Source: Symsagittifera roscoffensis (lineage: Eukaryota > Xenacoelomorpha > Acoela > Convolutidae). Taken from it: a DNA stretch of 64,000 nucleotides. A model generated the notes under the pieces. It saw only the letters and a list, made by a program, of their open reading frames with translations, had not been told where the DNA came from and ran no database searches. Shown piece after piece: positions 52,203 through 63,966 of this stretch (positions are counted from its first letter, which is position 1; each line of letters opens with the position of its first letter). The stretch lies in the NCBI RefSeq assembly GCF_963678635.1, contig NW_026971233.1:1-64000 (forward strand), given 5' to 3'. The position numbers and the translations under genes were made by a program.

Positions 52203-52454
52203 TCGGTAAGACTAAATCAACCATGTTGTCTTGTATTACAGTATCACAAAATTTTCACAAGATATAGTCAATACAAAAAACACAACTGATGATTGGATAA
52301 GAATATCCTACAGGTGACAGCGACCTTTTGTCAGCATCAATTTTACCTCCACACTCCTATCAAATCACTGCTTTGTTAAAATCAAACAATCTTTTTAAAG
52401 AAAACAGTGATAATTCAGGAATAGATAAATCAAATTTAGTCTTAAAGAAAAAGA
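52203..52454. other. AT-rich flank of G, no gene seen
   Basis: This would be the leader or LTR of element G if it were complete, but no TG...CA repeat or primer-binding site is evident. No ORF is supported. Confidence 0.35.
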
Positions 52455-52790
52455 CTTCCCTCAATCGGAACACTCCAAAATAACGAAGCCCAGGACAATA
52501 TTTTCTCGAGTGAGTGTGTTTTTGCCTAATACACTCACCGAGGTCTTCGTTTAGTTGTCCTGCAATTGCCCGAGCTGTCCTACTAATTAGCTCAAGGCAA
52601 CCTCTGATCGAAAATTTCTAAAGTCTATGAAAAAGCTCCCCCACACCCGGAACGCCCCAAGTGTACCAGAGCAGGGAACAACTTTTCTTCTCAATTGAGT
52701 GTGTATTTGCCTAATACACTCACCGAGGTCTTCTTTTATGTGTTCCCGGATTGCCCGAGCTTTCCTATTAAGTAGCTCAGGCAACCTCAG
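52455..52790. repeat. Two tandem copies of a ~187 bp repeat
   Basis: The segments 52455-52603 and 52640-52788 share TTGCCTAATACACTCACCGA, a GAGTGTG...ACACTC hairpin, and ATTGCCCGAGCT with TAGCTCA and GCAACCTC at the end. They diverge in between. A related GCCCGAGCTAGACCTACTAA occurs near 28356. No protein is encoded. Confidence 0.7.
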
Positions 52791-52799
52791 TTTTCAATA

Positions 52800-53170
52800 A
52801 GGAGGGTTGTTAAGCGGCTTAAGTCACCACGGAGGGCTACTTCGGAGGGTTGTTAAGACACTTAGCCTACTTTGGAGGGTTACTTCGGAGGGTACCTTAG
52901 TCACCCAATTGATTTGGGAGGGTCCCCTTTAACTCACTAACGAGGGTCAATAAGAGGCTTAATACGCTCCGGAGGGTTACTTCGGAGAGTTCCTTCAAAG
53001 AAGGGTCTCCAACTAGTCTCAGAAAGTGTCAAAACAAGCTAAATTCTCTGTGGGGGTTGTTTTAACTTCTTCGGAGGGTCTCGTGGAAAACTTCCACTAA
53101 GGAGGGTTGCTAAGGAGCTCAGCTGACTCCGGAGGGTTACTTCGGAGGGTTACCCAAATTCGAGAAAACG
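52800..53170. repeat. TCGGAGGGTTACT degenerate tandem repeat
   Basis: More than a dozen short units based on CTTCGGAGGGTTACTTC and variants (GGAGGGTTGTTAAG). The core CGGAGGGT is related to the CCGGAGGGG motif of the 28-30 kb spacer. Low complexity, non-coding. Confidence 0.8.
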
Positions 53171-54280
53171 GGTTATTCTACCGCGTAAAGCCTCCGAATG
53201 CGGTCTAACAGACTTAAAACCAGGTTGGCTGACACGGTCAACCTTCCCAGTAGGACAAAAAGTTGTTCTTATAAGATTTTATGCCGCTCGGAGGGTTCCC
53301 TAAAATTTGGACCCTCCGAACCAACAAATTCTAAAAAAGAAATTCTTTTATCAACCCAAAAACTGTTGCGGTCCGGAAGATTGGTCAAAAACGTCGACTT
53401 AGGGTACCAAAATTATCCCGATCATTCTTTGAGAAATAGCCAAAAAAATGTTCGTCAATTTGGCCTTTTTCACCACCTATAAATTTTCTGAAAGACTTTT
53501 TCCGCAATTCTTTGTGAAAGTGTCTAAAATTAATTGAAACGAGCTTAGTAGCCTCGTACGGCACTGGAACAATGCAAAAGACCAGACCAAAAATGGTTTG
53601 GAAACAAAAATTTGGCCAATAACTAATAAATTTGGGCCCTCCAATTCCTCCCTTTTCCAATCTTTAAGTCGTTACCTCTATCCACTGAGCTAATCGGAGG
53701 GTCACTCAAAATTTCCTCTGGCAACCGAGCACGTTATGCTAGCACGCCCTAACGCCAAAACTTTTATTGCTCTAACTCTAAAAACTCAAAAACTCGATCC
53801 CCAAAACATTTGATTGACAAAATTCGGAAAATTATCAAAGTTTTAGTCGAAAAAATTTTGTTTTTTTTCTAACTTCTACTGAGTCCTTTTTCACGCGGTT
53901 TTTTTAGTCAGGGGGATCGAACTACGTAGTAAATCCCTGAACAAAAGCTTTTTGCTGTTCGAAAAAACTCGGATATCCAAAATTTTGGGGGTCTACAGTT
54001 TGGTCAAAAATCAGTAACTTTCGACAAAATTGGGGTGTTTCTCGGGTCTAAATAGGAGATAAGTATTATATAATAAGGATCATAATCTATTAGTAGTCGT
54101 TAATGAATATTACTATACCCTCTTTTGCACCAAAAAACCCGAATTAGGACCCTTAACTCGGAAATTCGTGGTCGATGGAGGGTACAATCGGACCGCGCCA
54201 ATCATGCCCCCACCTATTAAGTTTTAAAGAAATATTACCCGAATGATACTAAAATTGTTTCAAAGATACCCAACAGTCGT
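53171..54280. other. Satellite-like spacer, no gene seen
   Basis: Non-coding sequence with scattered GGAGGGT motifs and long A/T runs. Short frames on either strand (53198-53482, 53385-53660) have no recognisable domain. The style (CTCTAACTCTAAAAACTC) is like the spacer around the fold-back at 29.7 kb. Confidence 0.4.
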
Positions 54281-56110
54281 TGGTCGTTGTGGATGTTGTC
54301 CTTGATGCCCCTGTTGCGTGTGGAACACGTCGGTCAGCTTGTCACTCTACCCTCCGGTCACCGGCAAAATCACCATTAACGTGCTTTAGTACTCAAATTA
54401 CACTCAAGGGAGGGTACCCAACCCGTCACCAAAACACACAATCTTCTATCAGAAATGATATAAATCAATCTGAAACAACAACAAATAGGGTACTGCTTTC
54501 TGTTCCTTCCCCACTGAAGCCTCCTTCCTCGCTAATTTCTTCCGCTAAGTGTCTTATCGTGCGTGATCGTCACCATTTAAGTGCTTTAATATTCAAGTTA
54601 CACTCAAGGGAGGGTAACCAACCCGTCACCAAAACACACAATCTTCAATCAGAAACGATATAAATCAATCTGAAACAACAACAAATAGGAATGTCAGATC
54701 ACATCTAGCCCGGAAATAACATATAAATTGTCACTTTTTGTTTTTTTATTGTTTTTGGTCTTTTTTGGATTTTTTACTAAAAAGTCAGTTATTTATAGTC
54801 CTTCACTATATAATGTCTCTGGGGAGCCAAGTATCCGCTTCCGTGACTTCCTCAAGATAACGTCGTTATCACTCCCAATTCGTGGCACGGGAGGGTACTG
54901 CTTTCTGCTCCTTCCCCACTGAAGCCTCCTTCCTCGCTAATTTCTTCCGCTAAGTGTCTTATCGTGCGTGATCGTCACCATTAACGTGCTTTAATACTCA
55001 AATTACGCTCAAGGGAGGGTCCCCAACCCGTCACCAAAACACACAATCTTCAATCAGAAATGATATAAATCAATCTGAAACAACAACAAATAGGAATGTC
55101 AGATCCCATCTCGCCCGGAAATAACATATAAATTGTCACTTTTTGTATTTTTATTGTTTTTGGTCTTTTTTGGATTTTTTACTGTTTTTTGTACTTTTAT
55201 GTTTTCAAATAAATTTCTTTTTGGTTTTTCTTGGTTATACACTATTTTTGTTTGGTTTTACGCTTTCTCTTTAATTGTTTTTGGTCCCGGGACCTCGGGA
55301 CAAGCGGGCTCACGACTTCCCACCCAACCCTCCGTCCCCCGGAGTTTTCGGTCTTACCTAAGTTAAAAAGCTAAACAGTACTAGGCGGAGGGACCGCACC
55401 TTCCCCCCAGTGCAACAAAGGTCATGAAGACCTCTAACTCGGGTATACGCCCGGAGCGGAGTGTTCGTCGCTGAAACGTTTGCTGATCATGAAGGTCTTA
55501 TGCCTGTAACAGGCCCACCCAGGAGTGTCAAAAAAACGTCTATGTCACTTTCTCCCAAATACTACACAGTGACGGAGCGTAGAAAAAGTACCTATTTAGG
55601 GCTGAGTAAAAATTTATCATTTTTAAGCCATCAGTCACGCGAATTTTGATCAAATTTCGTTTACATGCGAACACAACCGCATAGCTGGGTCTCGGATCCT
55701 CAGACTACGTTATTGCTATTAAAAACACGGCTCGAATACCCTATTTCAATATGTTTTTGGTGACAGTTCTATATTAAATACATTGCAGATGGATTGACCT
55801 TTTCCTCTTTCTAGCTACTCATATTCTAAAATATCAGATAATACCGGTGTTAATTCAAATGTTTATGGCATTAGAGTACCAAAAAATCCAGTTATTTATA
55901 GTCCTTCACTATTTAATGTCTCTGGGGAGCCAAGCATTCGCTTACGTGATTTCCTCGAGATAACGCCGTTATCAGTCCCAAATCGTGGCACGGGAGGGTA
56001 CTGCTCAATATTCTTTCCCCACTGAAGCCTCCTTCCTCGCTAATTTCTTCCGCTAAGTGTCTTATCGTGCGTGATCGTCACGATAAGAGGACTCGTTTTA
56101 TATCGTTATC
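54281..56110. repeat. Direct repeats of ~400 bp with smaller sub-blocks
   Basis: A block with CACTCAAGGGAGGGTA, CCCGTCACCAAAACACACAA and CAATCTGAAACAACAACAAA occurs at about 54371-54488, 54568-54690 and 54975-55102. A second block (CCCCACTGAAGCCTCCTTCC through TTATCGTGCGTGATCG) occurs near 54511, 54912 and 56020. A third (TATTTATAGTCCTTCACTAT, TCTCTGGGGAGCCAAG) occurs near 54789 and 55896. The order is partly conserved, so this is a decayed tandem array. Apparent Phe/Leu-rich ORFs (54728-54922, 55133-55366) are repeat products. Confidence 0.8.
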
Positions 56111-56340
56111 GTCCGACTGTTTTGCACTATTTTCGCTGTTGTTCTCTTTTTGTCACTTTTTGACTCAAAATGACCGTTTTATGTATTTCTCAGAAAAAGT
56201 AGTTCGACAATCAAAATTTTGAAAATTTAAATTTCTCGAATTTTCTGACCCTCCTTTGTAGTAATTTTCAAGGCCTCTACTTCTATTTTTACGTTGCATC
56301 GGAAGGTTGCGCTGTGCCAATCTGGCAGAATGGCACAAAA

Positions 56341-56436
56341 ATCTGCTGCTAACGCTGTCTTAAAACTCATGTTATGTCCGTAAGTATGAAATCGCTGTCT
56401 GTTAGTATTATGCTACTTGAATATTCATTTGGTAAG
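56341..56436 (-). pseudogene. Macro-domain remnant, copy D
   Basis: About 95 bases match the part of copy C encoding LPNEYLSSIILTISDF and the following ADMSFKTAL-equivalent, with an internal deletion of about 30 bases. It is joined by a deletion to the end of the integrase C-terminal segment (EKGTRE). It cannot encode a domain but shows that this segment belongs to the element family. Confidence 0.6.
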
Positions 56437-57630
56437 TTAAAGTTCCCTGGTGCCCTTCTCGTTGACCTCACAAGCAGGGTTCATCATCAGATAATCCCCC
56501 TCTTTCATGTCTGCAGGTATACACCAGTCTTCCGGCGATGGGTTGTGTGGCTTAATGATCTCGTAGTGGGCGGCTCGGCCAGTACTCAGTCTATAAAATC
56601 GTCCCTCCTGGTGCACTTCCGTAATCATGAAGGGTCCCCTCCACTTTTTAGGAAGTTTTTTTGTTCCTTTCGGTGGTATAACGTTCTGAAATACCCATAC
56701 GTAGTCTCCTACCGAGTAAGCTTTTGCACCGGCTGCTTTCTTGTCGAACCTTTTCCTCTACCTTGCCTGTGCCTGCTGAGTGTTCCGTCTACACAAGTCG
56801 TTTAACTCCTGTTGACGCATAATCACATCCCTCACATAGACTTGTGGTGACGTTTTCTTTCTCTCATACTCTGGGTCGAAGAAGGTCAAGGGCAAAGACT
56901 TTTCGTGTCCGGTTAGCATCATGTGTGGACTAACTCCGGTGGTGGTGTGTCGTGTGCTGTTATAAGCTCCCATCACCTGTGGAAGATGTCTGTCTCAATC
57001 GGTCATGTACATGGAAAACTATACCCTCAGCATCCACACTAACGTTCGATTCTGCCTTTCCACTAGGCCATTCGTCTGGGGATGGTATGTCCTAACCCTT
57101 GAGCCACCTTTGAACGTCTCATGAGCTCTTTCGTGAGCTCTCCCACGAAAGCTGTTCCGTTATCCGATTGAAATGTCATCGGACAACCATGTCTCGCTAT
57201 CCAAGTATTAATTAGATGATCGCACGTCTCTTCTGCTGAGGCGGTTATGCAGTGCACGGCCTCTGCATACTTCGTAAAGTGATCTATCATGACCAAGACT
57301 TGATTATAACCACTGTCTGCCATGCATATCTTTTGGTGATCTATCTGCACCACTTCGTTGAATTCAGACGACTCGATCGACTGCAAAGGAAATCGCAATT
57401 TTCTTGGGTTCTTGACCTTTTCCATTCCCGGCAACTCAAAGCGTTTCAGAATACTCTGGTATATTTTGTCGATTCCCTGATGACCCATCTGATCATGCGA
57501 CCTGAAAAAAAGTTCTGTCTGATAGAGGTGCGGCAACACTATCGCGTTATACTTGTACAGGACTTTGTCTTCTTCTATTCTCTTGCAAGCCACGATCCCG
57601 TCCTTGTTCAGATATAACCTGTCTTCCTAC
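56437..57630 (-). pseudogene. Integrase, copy D
   Basis: Frame 57063-57593 carries the HH pair (RSHDQMGHQG) and the first two Asp residues (VQIDHQKICMA, FQSDNGTAFVGEL). The CxxC part of the zinc-binding domain is deleted between the FELPGMEK sequence and KNPRKLRF. The region around the catalytic Glu is broken. Frame 56758-56976 continues, and 56437-56628 gives the C-terminal fold (MITEVHQEGRFYRLSTGRA, EDWCIPADMKEGD). This is the best view in the window of the GPY/F-like C-terminal domain. Confidence 0.8.
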
Positions 57631-57656
57631 AAGTCTCCTTTGTCCGGAGCATCATT

Positions 57657-58342
57657 TTAGATCCACCTTTTCAGATTGCTTGTCATGCGATCAATTCTCT
57701 GCGCTCTAAGTAGGTCCGAGAGTCTGTATCTCGCCTTCAAGTACGTCTTCATGATCCTCATCTGACTATTCAGCTCATTGGGCTGATGCGTGTCTTCTCC
57801 CATCTTAACGCACCAAATCTTCGCCAACGGCTGTGTTTCCTGTTTGAACGGTTGAAGATCAGTCCTGACTACCTCTTTTTGCGGCAGCAAGCCTATCGAA
57901 TGTTTCGATACTGCCATTGTTTCCAGATCATCTGCTGCGTTGTCAAAGACTTTTTCGCCTGGTATGAGGTAGCGATCATGTCAGGGTCTTGATATACCTC
58001 TCTCTCTCCAGATCCCTCGCTCGAGTCTCCACTAGAAGTGTGTGGATCGCTAGCTCTGATAGCTCCGATGCTGAGCTCTATTCCTGTCTGAGTAGGTGTC
58101 AATTCCTGAATTCCGGGAATTGGCATCTATTGAAGAGTCTGCGATGGAGCCTGTTCCCTCCCTGGGTCAGTTCTGTGCGTTCTGCTCATCCACCTGGATT
58201 CCCCGGACAAAATTATGTCCTTCAGGTCCTGTTCCTCATTAGGAACTTTCTCTTCTACATCAGAGTCCCCGGACAAACTTTCATGTCCCGGGTTTTGATC
58301 CTGAACTCGCCCTCTCGCTTCATCGTCCGTCTCCCCGGACAA
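57657..58342 (-). pseudogene. Pre-integrase acidic region, copy D
   Basis: Frames 58127-58342, 57893-58126 and 57657-57917 in sequence: GHESLSGDSDVEEKVPNEEQ, REVYQDPDMIATSYQ and LLPQKEVVRTDLQPFKQETQ. These are the same segments as in copies A and C, with frame changes between them. Confidence 0.55.
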
Positions 58343-58948
58343 ATTTCCTTGCTCCAGGCTTCGAACAACTTCCCCACCTTCCTTTTGCGGTTCATCAAAG
58401 GTAACGGTTTTCTTTTGGGTGTCGTTCCCCTGTTCTTTCCGTTTGTATGAAGTACTTATTGAAAACTCTCGGGATATTGAGGATACTAGTTGCTGAACTA
58501 TTGTCCTACAATCCCTCTCATTATCTTAGTGTTGTCTTATTCACGGCATAATCTTCACCTTCTCACTGACTGTCAGTGATGCCATAGCTGCTGCCCACTC
58601 GGGGTCATCTCTGGTCAATTATCTCTCTAACAATCCACCCAGCATCCGCATCACTTGCGTTGTGACATGCACCGTTTTATCCAAAAACGAGAGGCTGTTT
58701 ATGTTCATGCGAGAAAGTTCCTGCTGGGCCAGGTTCGAGCGCAGCAACATATCCAAGGGCACCGGGTCCTTCTTGGATAGACTCTTTATCTCGGCTGCTT
58801 TATCCACTTGTCCAACCATCTCGTCAAGGGAAGCGCTCCATAAGTCTCTTTGTCCAGAAACGAGAACCCTTCTTTTATTTCTGCTGATGTGCTTGCTTCT
58901 GTTCCAATATTTCATAGAAATCTGTATTTTTGCTAAGAATGTCAGCAT
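58343..58948 (-). pseudogene. Connector region, copy D
   Basis: Frame 58619-58948 contains KKDPVPLDMLLRSNLAQQEL and VHVTTQVMRMLGGLLER, the connector between RNase H and integrase. Upstream parts are frameshifted, and the TRWLDK stretch has lost its end to a small deletion. The following part to 58343 is broken by stops. Confidence 0.55.
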
Positions 58949-59047
58949 TCAGGTGTTTGTCACGCATGGTGTGCTCGAATATCAAATGGTAGCCATCTAA
59001 TCTTACTATCCATCTACCAAGTTAACTCTGGTCCACCGAGTATGTCT

Positions 59048-59338
59048 TCAACCAGGATAACGCTCTGTTTCCACGCGTAACTTAAAGGGAGCGCTCCCCA
59101 AGTATGCGCGGTACTTTTTCACGAATGTGACTACTGCAAACATTTCTGCTTTCCGTGCACCATATTTCATCTCAGTATCACTTAACACCTTACTGCCATA
59201 TGCAATGGGATGGAGAACTGTTCTTTCATTCCATTCCTGCTCCTGATGCAGTATTCCTGAGATGGCTACTACTGATGCGTCTGTTTCAAAAACATACATG
59301 CACTTCTCCGTAGGCATGCTAGCACTGGCGCTTCGCAC
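59048..59338 (-). pseudogene. RNase H domain, copy D
   Basis: Contains VFETDASVVAISGILHQEQ, PIAYGSKVLSDTEMKYG and MFAVVTFVKKYRAYLG. In VFETDAS the acidic residue order is kept. The frame ends early, just after LRVETERYPG, because of a small deletion at the DN position of the other copies, which removes a catalytic Asp. Confidence 0.75.
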
Positions 59339-60447
59339 AGTTGCCGCTTAATGTTCTCGAAGGCAACTTGTGCTTTTTCGTTCCACTCGAACTTCTTTCC
59401 TTTGTTGCGCATCAGCCTTTGCATGGGATACACCTTGTCTGCATATTCTTTTTTGAACTCACGGTAATATTTGGCAAACCCTAGGAAGCTCATGAGTTGG
59501 TTGTCCGTTCTGGGAGCCTTCCATGTCAACACGTCCTCTACTGCTTCCGGGTCCGGCCTCACGCCATTCCTGTCCACCATTCTTCCTACGTACTTGTTTG
59601 AACCCCTAAGGATTTCACATTTCGATGGTTTGCATTTCAAGCCTGCTCTTTTCATGCATCCAAAGACCTCATCGAGCCGATCAATGTGGTCTTCCAGGGT
59701 TGGTGTTGATAAGACCACGTCATCCACGTAACACATCACAAGATTCCCGTACTTCTTTGTCACTCTGGTCAAAGTCTAAGCCATCAGTCTTTGAAAAGTG
59801 GCCGTTGTGTTGCACAAGCCGAAGGGCATCCTCTTCCACTGGTACAACATCAACTCACATGCGAATCCTGTCTGCTCTCTGTCCTTCTTCCGCAGAGGGA
59901 CCTGCCAGAAGGCAGAAACCAGGTCCAGTGTGGTGAAGAACTTGGCATCACCAAGTTTAGAGAGGCTCTCGTCTATCCGCGGTATCGGGTACGCATCTTT
60001 CATTGTCACCGCGTTCAAGTATCAAAGGTCGCAACAAAAAATTAGCTGCCCCCCTTTATTTTTCGCCATAGCTACCCCGCAAGCCCATGGCGATTTCGAG
60101 GGTTCTACCATGTCGTGTTCGAGCAACATTTCTATTTCCGCTCGGCACGCTTCCAATTTATGTGGCGCCATTCGTCTTGCACTTTACCTGTGGCGAACGG
60201 CGCCTTCCTCTAGTTCGATTTCGTGTTCGACGACGTTACAAAATCCGATATCCGTTTTATGTTTCGAAAATACATCCGCGTTCCGATTTAAAACGGACCG
60301 CAATATTTCAAGATCTCCCTCGCCTGTTTTCCCTTTCAAGTGTTCTATTTCTGGCGAAACCAGTTTGTCAGATTCTAGTTCATATGACGAGGCGCGTTCC
60401 GAAAAATTCGAGCAGCTGGACAAACCGTCGTCCGTTTCAGACTTCAT
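59269..60447 (-). pseudogene. Reverse transcriptase, copy D
   Basis: Frame 59776-60018 has the first Asp (TTLDLVSAFWQVPLRKKD) and FGLCNTTATFQRLMA, ending in TAG. The same frame then resumes at 59269-59772 with CYVDDVVLSTPTL (YVDD at 59719-59730) and the thumb (LGFAKYYREFKKEYADK). Frame 60184-60447 gives the segment before the fingers, and the fingers (60019-60183) are broken. Only a few point changes separate the palm from an intact one. Confidence 0.85.
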
Positions 60448-61450
60448 TGAAAACAGTTTCTGAACTCTGACTATTTGGATTTGGTACTAAACAAACCTGT
60501 TGACTATCACTTAACGAATTTAAACTTCTCATTCTAAAAATTGCTACTATTGCTTGTCCCGGCTGTAGTTTTACATTTCTATCTAAAAAGATTGGTACCT
60601 TATTTTCATCTGTTATGATTCTATTGACCGGTTTCTTAAGATACTTCCGGTCCGGGTTTCTAATCCTTACGTTGTTCAAGTCAATCATCACGTCGAAATT
60701 CATGACAAAATCTCTACCCAAGATGAATTGGTCGGGGTCGTCCAATTTTTCTACTACCAGGAAGCTCATCCAAAGATCCCGTCCTCCCATGTGGAGGACC
60801 GTTATTGGCGTTCTTCCGGCTACTGAAATCGCTCCTCGACTGGCTGCTGCCAGTCGGAGATTCGTCGGAATTAGATCGTCGTTCATGAAGCCCATTCTTT
60901 CCCAAGTTTTTATCACGCGCACTACTGCTCTTGTGTCCAGAAGCCCTATGACTCCGATTTTCTTCCCATTGGTGTCGAGCAGATGTGCAGTCACATCTGC
61001 TTCCTATCCAATGTGAACTGCGTCTTGCTCCATCATGGCATCAAGGCCTATCCTGTGGACTTTGAGTTCTTCTTCACCCAAATAGATCTGCACTATTTGG
61101 TCACTGTCTGTTGTCACATATGTCCTAGTGTAGATACTGATAGACCATATTGTAGATAGACCAAATGTCCTACACTGATACACCATATACTGATAGACCA
61201 TATGTCCTAGATTAGATACTGATGGGCCACCCGTTGTTAGTCTAGCTCGCACAACTCTTGGCTCACTGCGGGGCTCCACCTGCCTCAGATAATCTGCATA
61301 TCTGTCCAAATGCATCAAAGTGAATTCTGATGGTTCACTCAGATTTCTGATTACCTGGTGTCCCGCTACCGAGATTATCGATTGTATTATGCTTCCTTGT
61401 GGCACCATACCAAACCTCTGCCCGGAGATCACATTCAATTTCATGCTCAA
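60437..61450 (-). pseudogene. Protease region, copy D
   Basis: Frame 61004-61450 has the pre-protease region with a small tandem expansion at about 61133-61220. Frame 60437-60994 has the protease, with the active-site motif reading LLDTRAVVRV (Gly of DTG replaced by Arg) and three residues lost after it. FILGRDFVMNFDVMIDLN follows. A deletion at about 60470 removes the linker to the RT. Inactive as written. Confidence 0.75.
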
Positions 61451-62640
61451 ATTGCTTGGTGTTTTCGTTCCTTAGACTTCAGATGCCTCGAAGGTGTTCA
61501 GCTTTTACTGTAATTTCTCATTTTCCAATTCGATCTTCACTTTTTGCTCGATCTCCTTCGTAACCAATTCCTGTTGGACTCTATTCAGAGCATCCCTCGC
61601 GGCTGCCCTATACTTGATCTTGAAGTCATCCGCCGCAGTTACTGGTTCCGCTTCCCATGTCTCTTCCGTTACCGCCTGCATCTTCTCTGTTGCCAGCTCT
61701 TGCGGTTTTTCTTTCCTGCGCGCATCCGCTTCACTTAACAGTCGAGCTTTGCTGGCTTTCACATCGGATAATGCTTGATATGGGCCACAGCATCCCAGAA
61801 TTGCGGACAATTCAATTTAAATAGACCTTCCAAGTTACACAAGAAGCACCTCGGGCCGAATTTTGCAATTAATCCTCTCATGAAATCCACATAGTCGACT
61901 TGTGACGCATCTTCGTCTTCTAGGCTAAAGCCTATTGCTTTCATGCCCTGTTTGTAAGTTGGGCATGCTGACACGTGATGGTCCGTCAAACTACAATTTG
62001 CACAAGATCGTATCTTGTCCACTTCGTACCTTGGTTTGTACCAGTTGTTTCCTTGGTTTGCCGGTCCGTTGTTAAAACTGCCATAATTGTTCTTGTAATA
62101 TCCAGATCTCGAAGGAGCCTTCAATATAAGATACTCTTTTGACTTGAGTCTCAACTCCTCTGGTGTTGGGGCATTGGTTGAGAGTGGTGTCTAATGTGTC
62201 GCTAACATTGTTCGATGTTCATCATTCTTCACACCATCGATGAATTTTGAGGCTACTGCCAGGTTCATCCTTCTATTCGACTCATCTAGTTGGCTACGCC
62301 TTCTCAGCATCTCCAAATCGTATAGAAACTTGTCTATTGCCTCATCTTCAAGTTGCCTCCGTTTCTCGAAGCGCATCATTGCTTGGTGCCCTTGTACCCC
62401 TGAGCCAAAACGATTTAACACGATTTCAAAGCTTTTCTCAGCAGTGTCCAGCTGGTATTGCTTTTTGGCCATCACGCAGTTCATGGCTGTCCTCTCCAAG
62501 TGACTGGTAAGCGCACTGCATTCTTGCCTTTCTGACAAGACCTTTTCCTCAAAATGAAGTTTAATTACTTCTATCCAGGTATCAATTCAGCCATCAGGTT
62601 CGTCTTTGTAGCATCTTGGTTTCTTAAAAACCCTTCTGGA
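61451..62640 (-). pseudogene. Gag capsid and zinc-knuckle region, copy D
   Basis: Frame 62191-62538 holds the capsid part (LERTAMNCVMAKKQYQLDT, RFEKRRQLEDEAIDKFL). Frame 61759-62154 holds both knuckles (CANCSLTDHHVSAC, CFLCNLEGLFKLNC, where the usual His of the second is Leu). Frame 61505-61810 holds the charged helix. Breaks lie near 62180 and 61790. Confidence 0.8.
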
Positions 62641-63966
62641 CTTTTGGCTACGTTCACTGGTTCTAGATAACCTCGCAAGGAATGTTTCCAAAGACTTGTT
62701 CAGAGGTTCGAAGGCTGTGGCCATTGATGTAGCATCTCTTGAATGCCCCGCCTGAGTATCATCGCCCCCTCATAAGGGTTCGGTATTTGGCAATTCCCTT
62801 TTGTCCGAACCGCTGGGATTGTTTCTTTCTTGACTCGCATGACTCCTGTTCCTGGAATCACATCTCCCAGTCGCTTATGTATCTTGCGTCGTTCATCGTT
62901 TGAGGTCGGTCTGTTGCCATTTGAACTTATCTGATGATTGGGCCCCGTGTTCCATTATCCCCTGTGGTATAACCTGATGAACTGCCCCTACCTCTCGTGA
63001 ATCCATATGTCCTCCTCCTGTTCTGTTGGTCATTGAAGTTCACCCTAGGCTCTCTGTTGGGTTCTCCCGAGCTCGATTTCCCATCTTTTGTTCCACTCCT
63101 GCTGTATAGTAGCCCGTCCAACCTATCCATGATAGCCTGAGATCACCTCTCCATCATCGCATCTACTTTTGTGTAAAGAGTCCCAAGAGTCTGCTCTTGT
63201 TGAATTCTTAACTTTTCCAACTCGTCTCTTAAACTTAACTCTCTTTGCTCAGCTTCCCTCGTCATTCGCGACAAGTTCTTCGCCAATCGTTCATCCGTTC
63301 TTTCCTTGAATCGTTTTTCGCTTCTACCAACTTCTTGTCTGTTGCGGTTGATTTCTTCCGCAGACGTTCTCTTTCGACATGGACTGCCCTTTCTAGTTCA
63401 CTTTTTCCTATGGACATTTGTTCATTTTGTTCTCCTATGCTGCCCACTATGTTGGTCAAGGCTTCTTCAATTGATGCTCCGTTGTCCACTAATGGCGTCA
63501 CAAGTGGCTGTGTCACCCTGTCGATCCCAGGTAGATTGGTGCTGGTTGAGATTCGGGATTTGATTCTCTGCCTCGACGTTTTTTCATTATTCACCTCTCG
63601 ATCCGTCGGTGCGTTGCCTTTTCCTGTGTTTTTAATCTCTTCAGTTCGCATTTCCGAGTTTGTCATAGTCACAAAGTATCCTGACTGGCCTGATGTGTTT
63701 GAGGTTTTGCTTATCGTCCTCACCACACCAAATTGGTCCATGGTGCCAGTCCCTCTGTCGGTGTATGCTTCATTCTCCTGAATCGAACTATTGAGATTGA
63801 CTCGATATCCAAAGTCAACTTGCTCATCATCGTCCTCTTCATTTTCTTCCCGGGATTCTCCTTCATCACCTGTACCCGTTCCCATGGTAAATGGAAAGAT
63901 GTTTCCGAAAGTGTTCTTCTGAAAACGATGAGGACGTTGCCTGTTTCTCCGTCACGCCTGCCATAA
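62641..63966 (-). pseudogene. Gag N-terminal coiled-coil region, copy D
   Basis: Frame 63262-63885 contains the acidic start and coiled coil (SIGKSELERAVHVERERLR), and 62927-63130 contains MDRLDGLLYSRSG and an Arg/Gly region. The sequence to 64000 continues the N-terminal Ser/Thr-rich part on the minus strand in another frame. Same order as copies A and B. Confidence 0.6.

Noticed and set aside
52500-52790. tRNA or spliced-leader RNA genes in the 187-bp tandem repeat
   Set aside because: Short stems can be drawn, but no cloverleaf with A and B boxes and no Sm-like site with a donor is present.
54728-55366. Phe/Leu-rich ORFs as small membrane proteins
   Set aside because: Both are copies of the same T-rich part of the 400-bp direct repeat and diverge like non-coding DNA.
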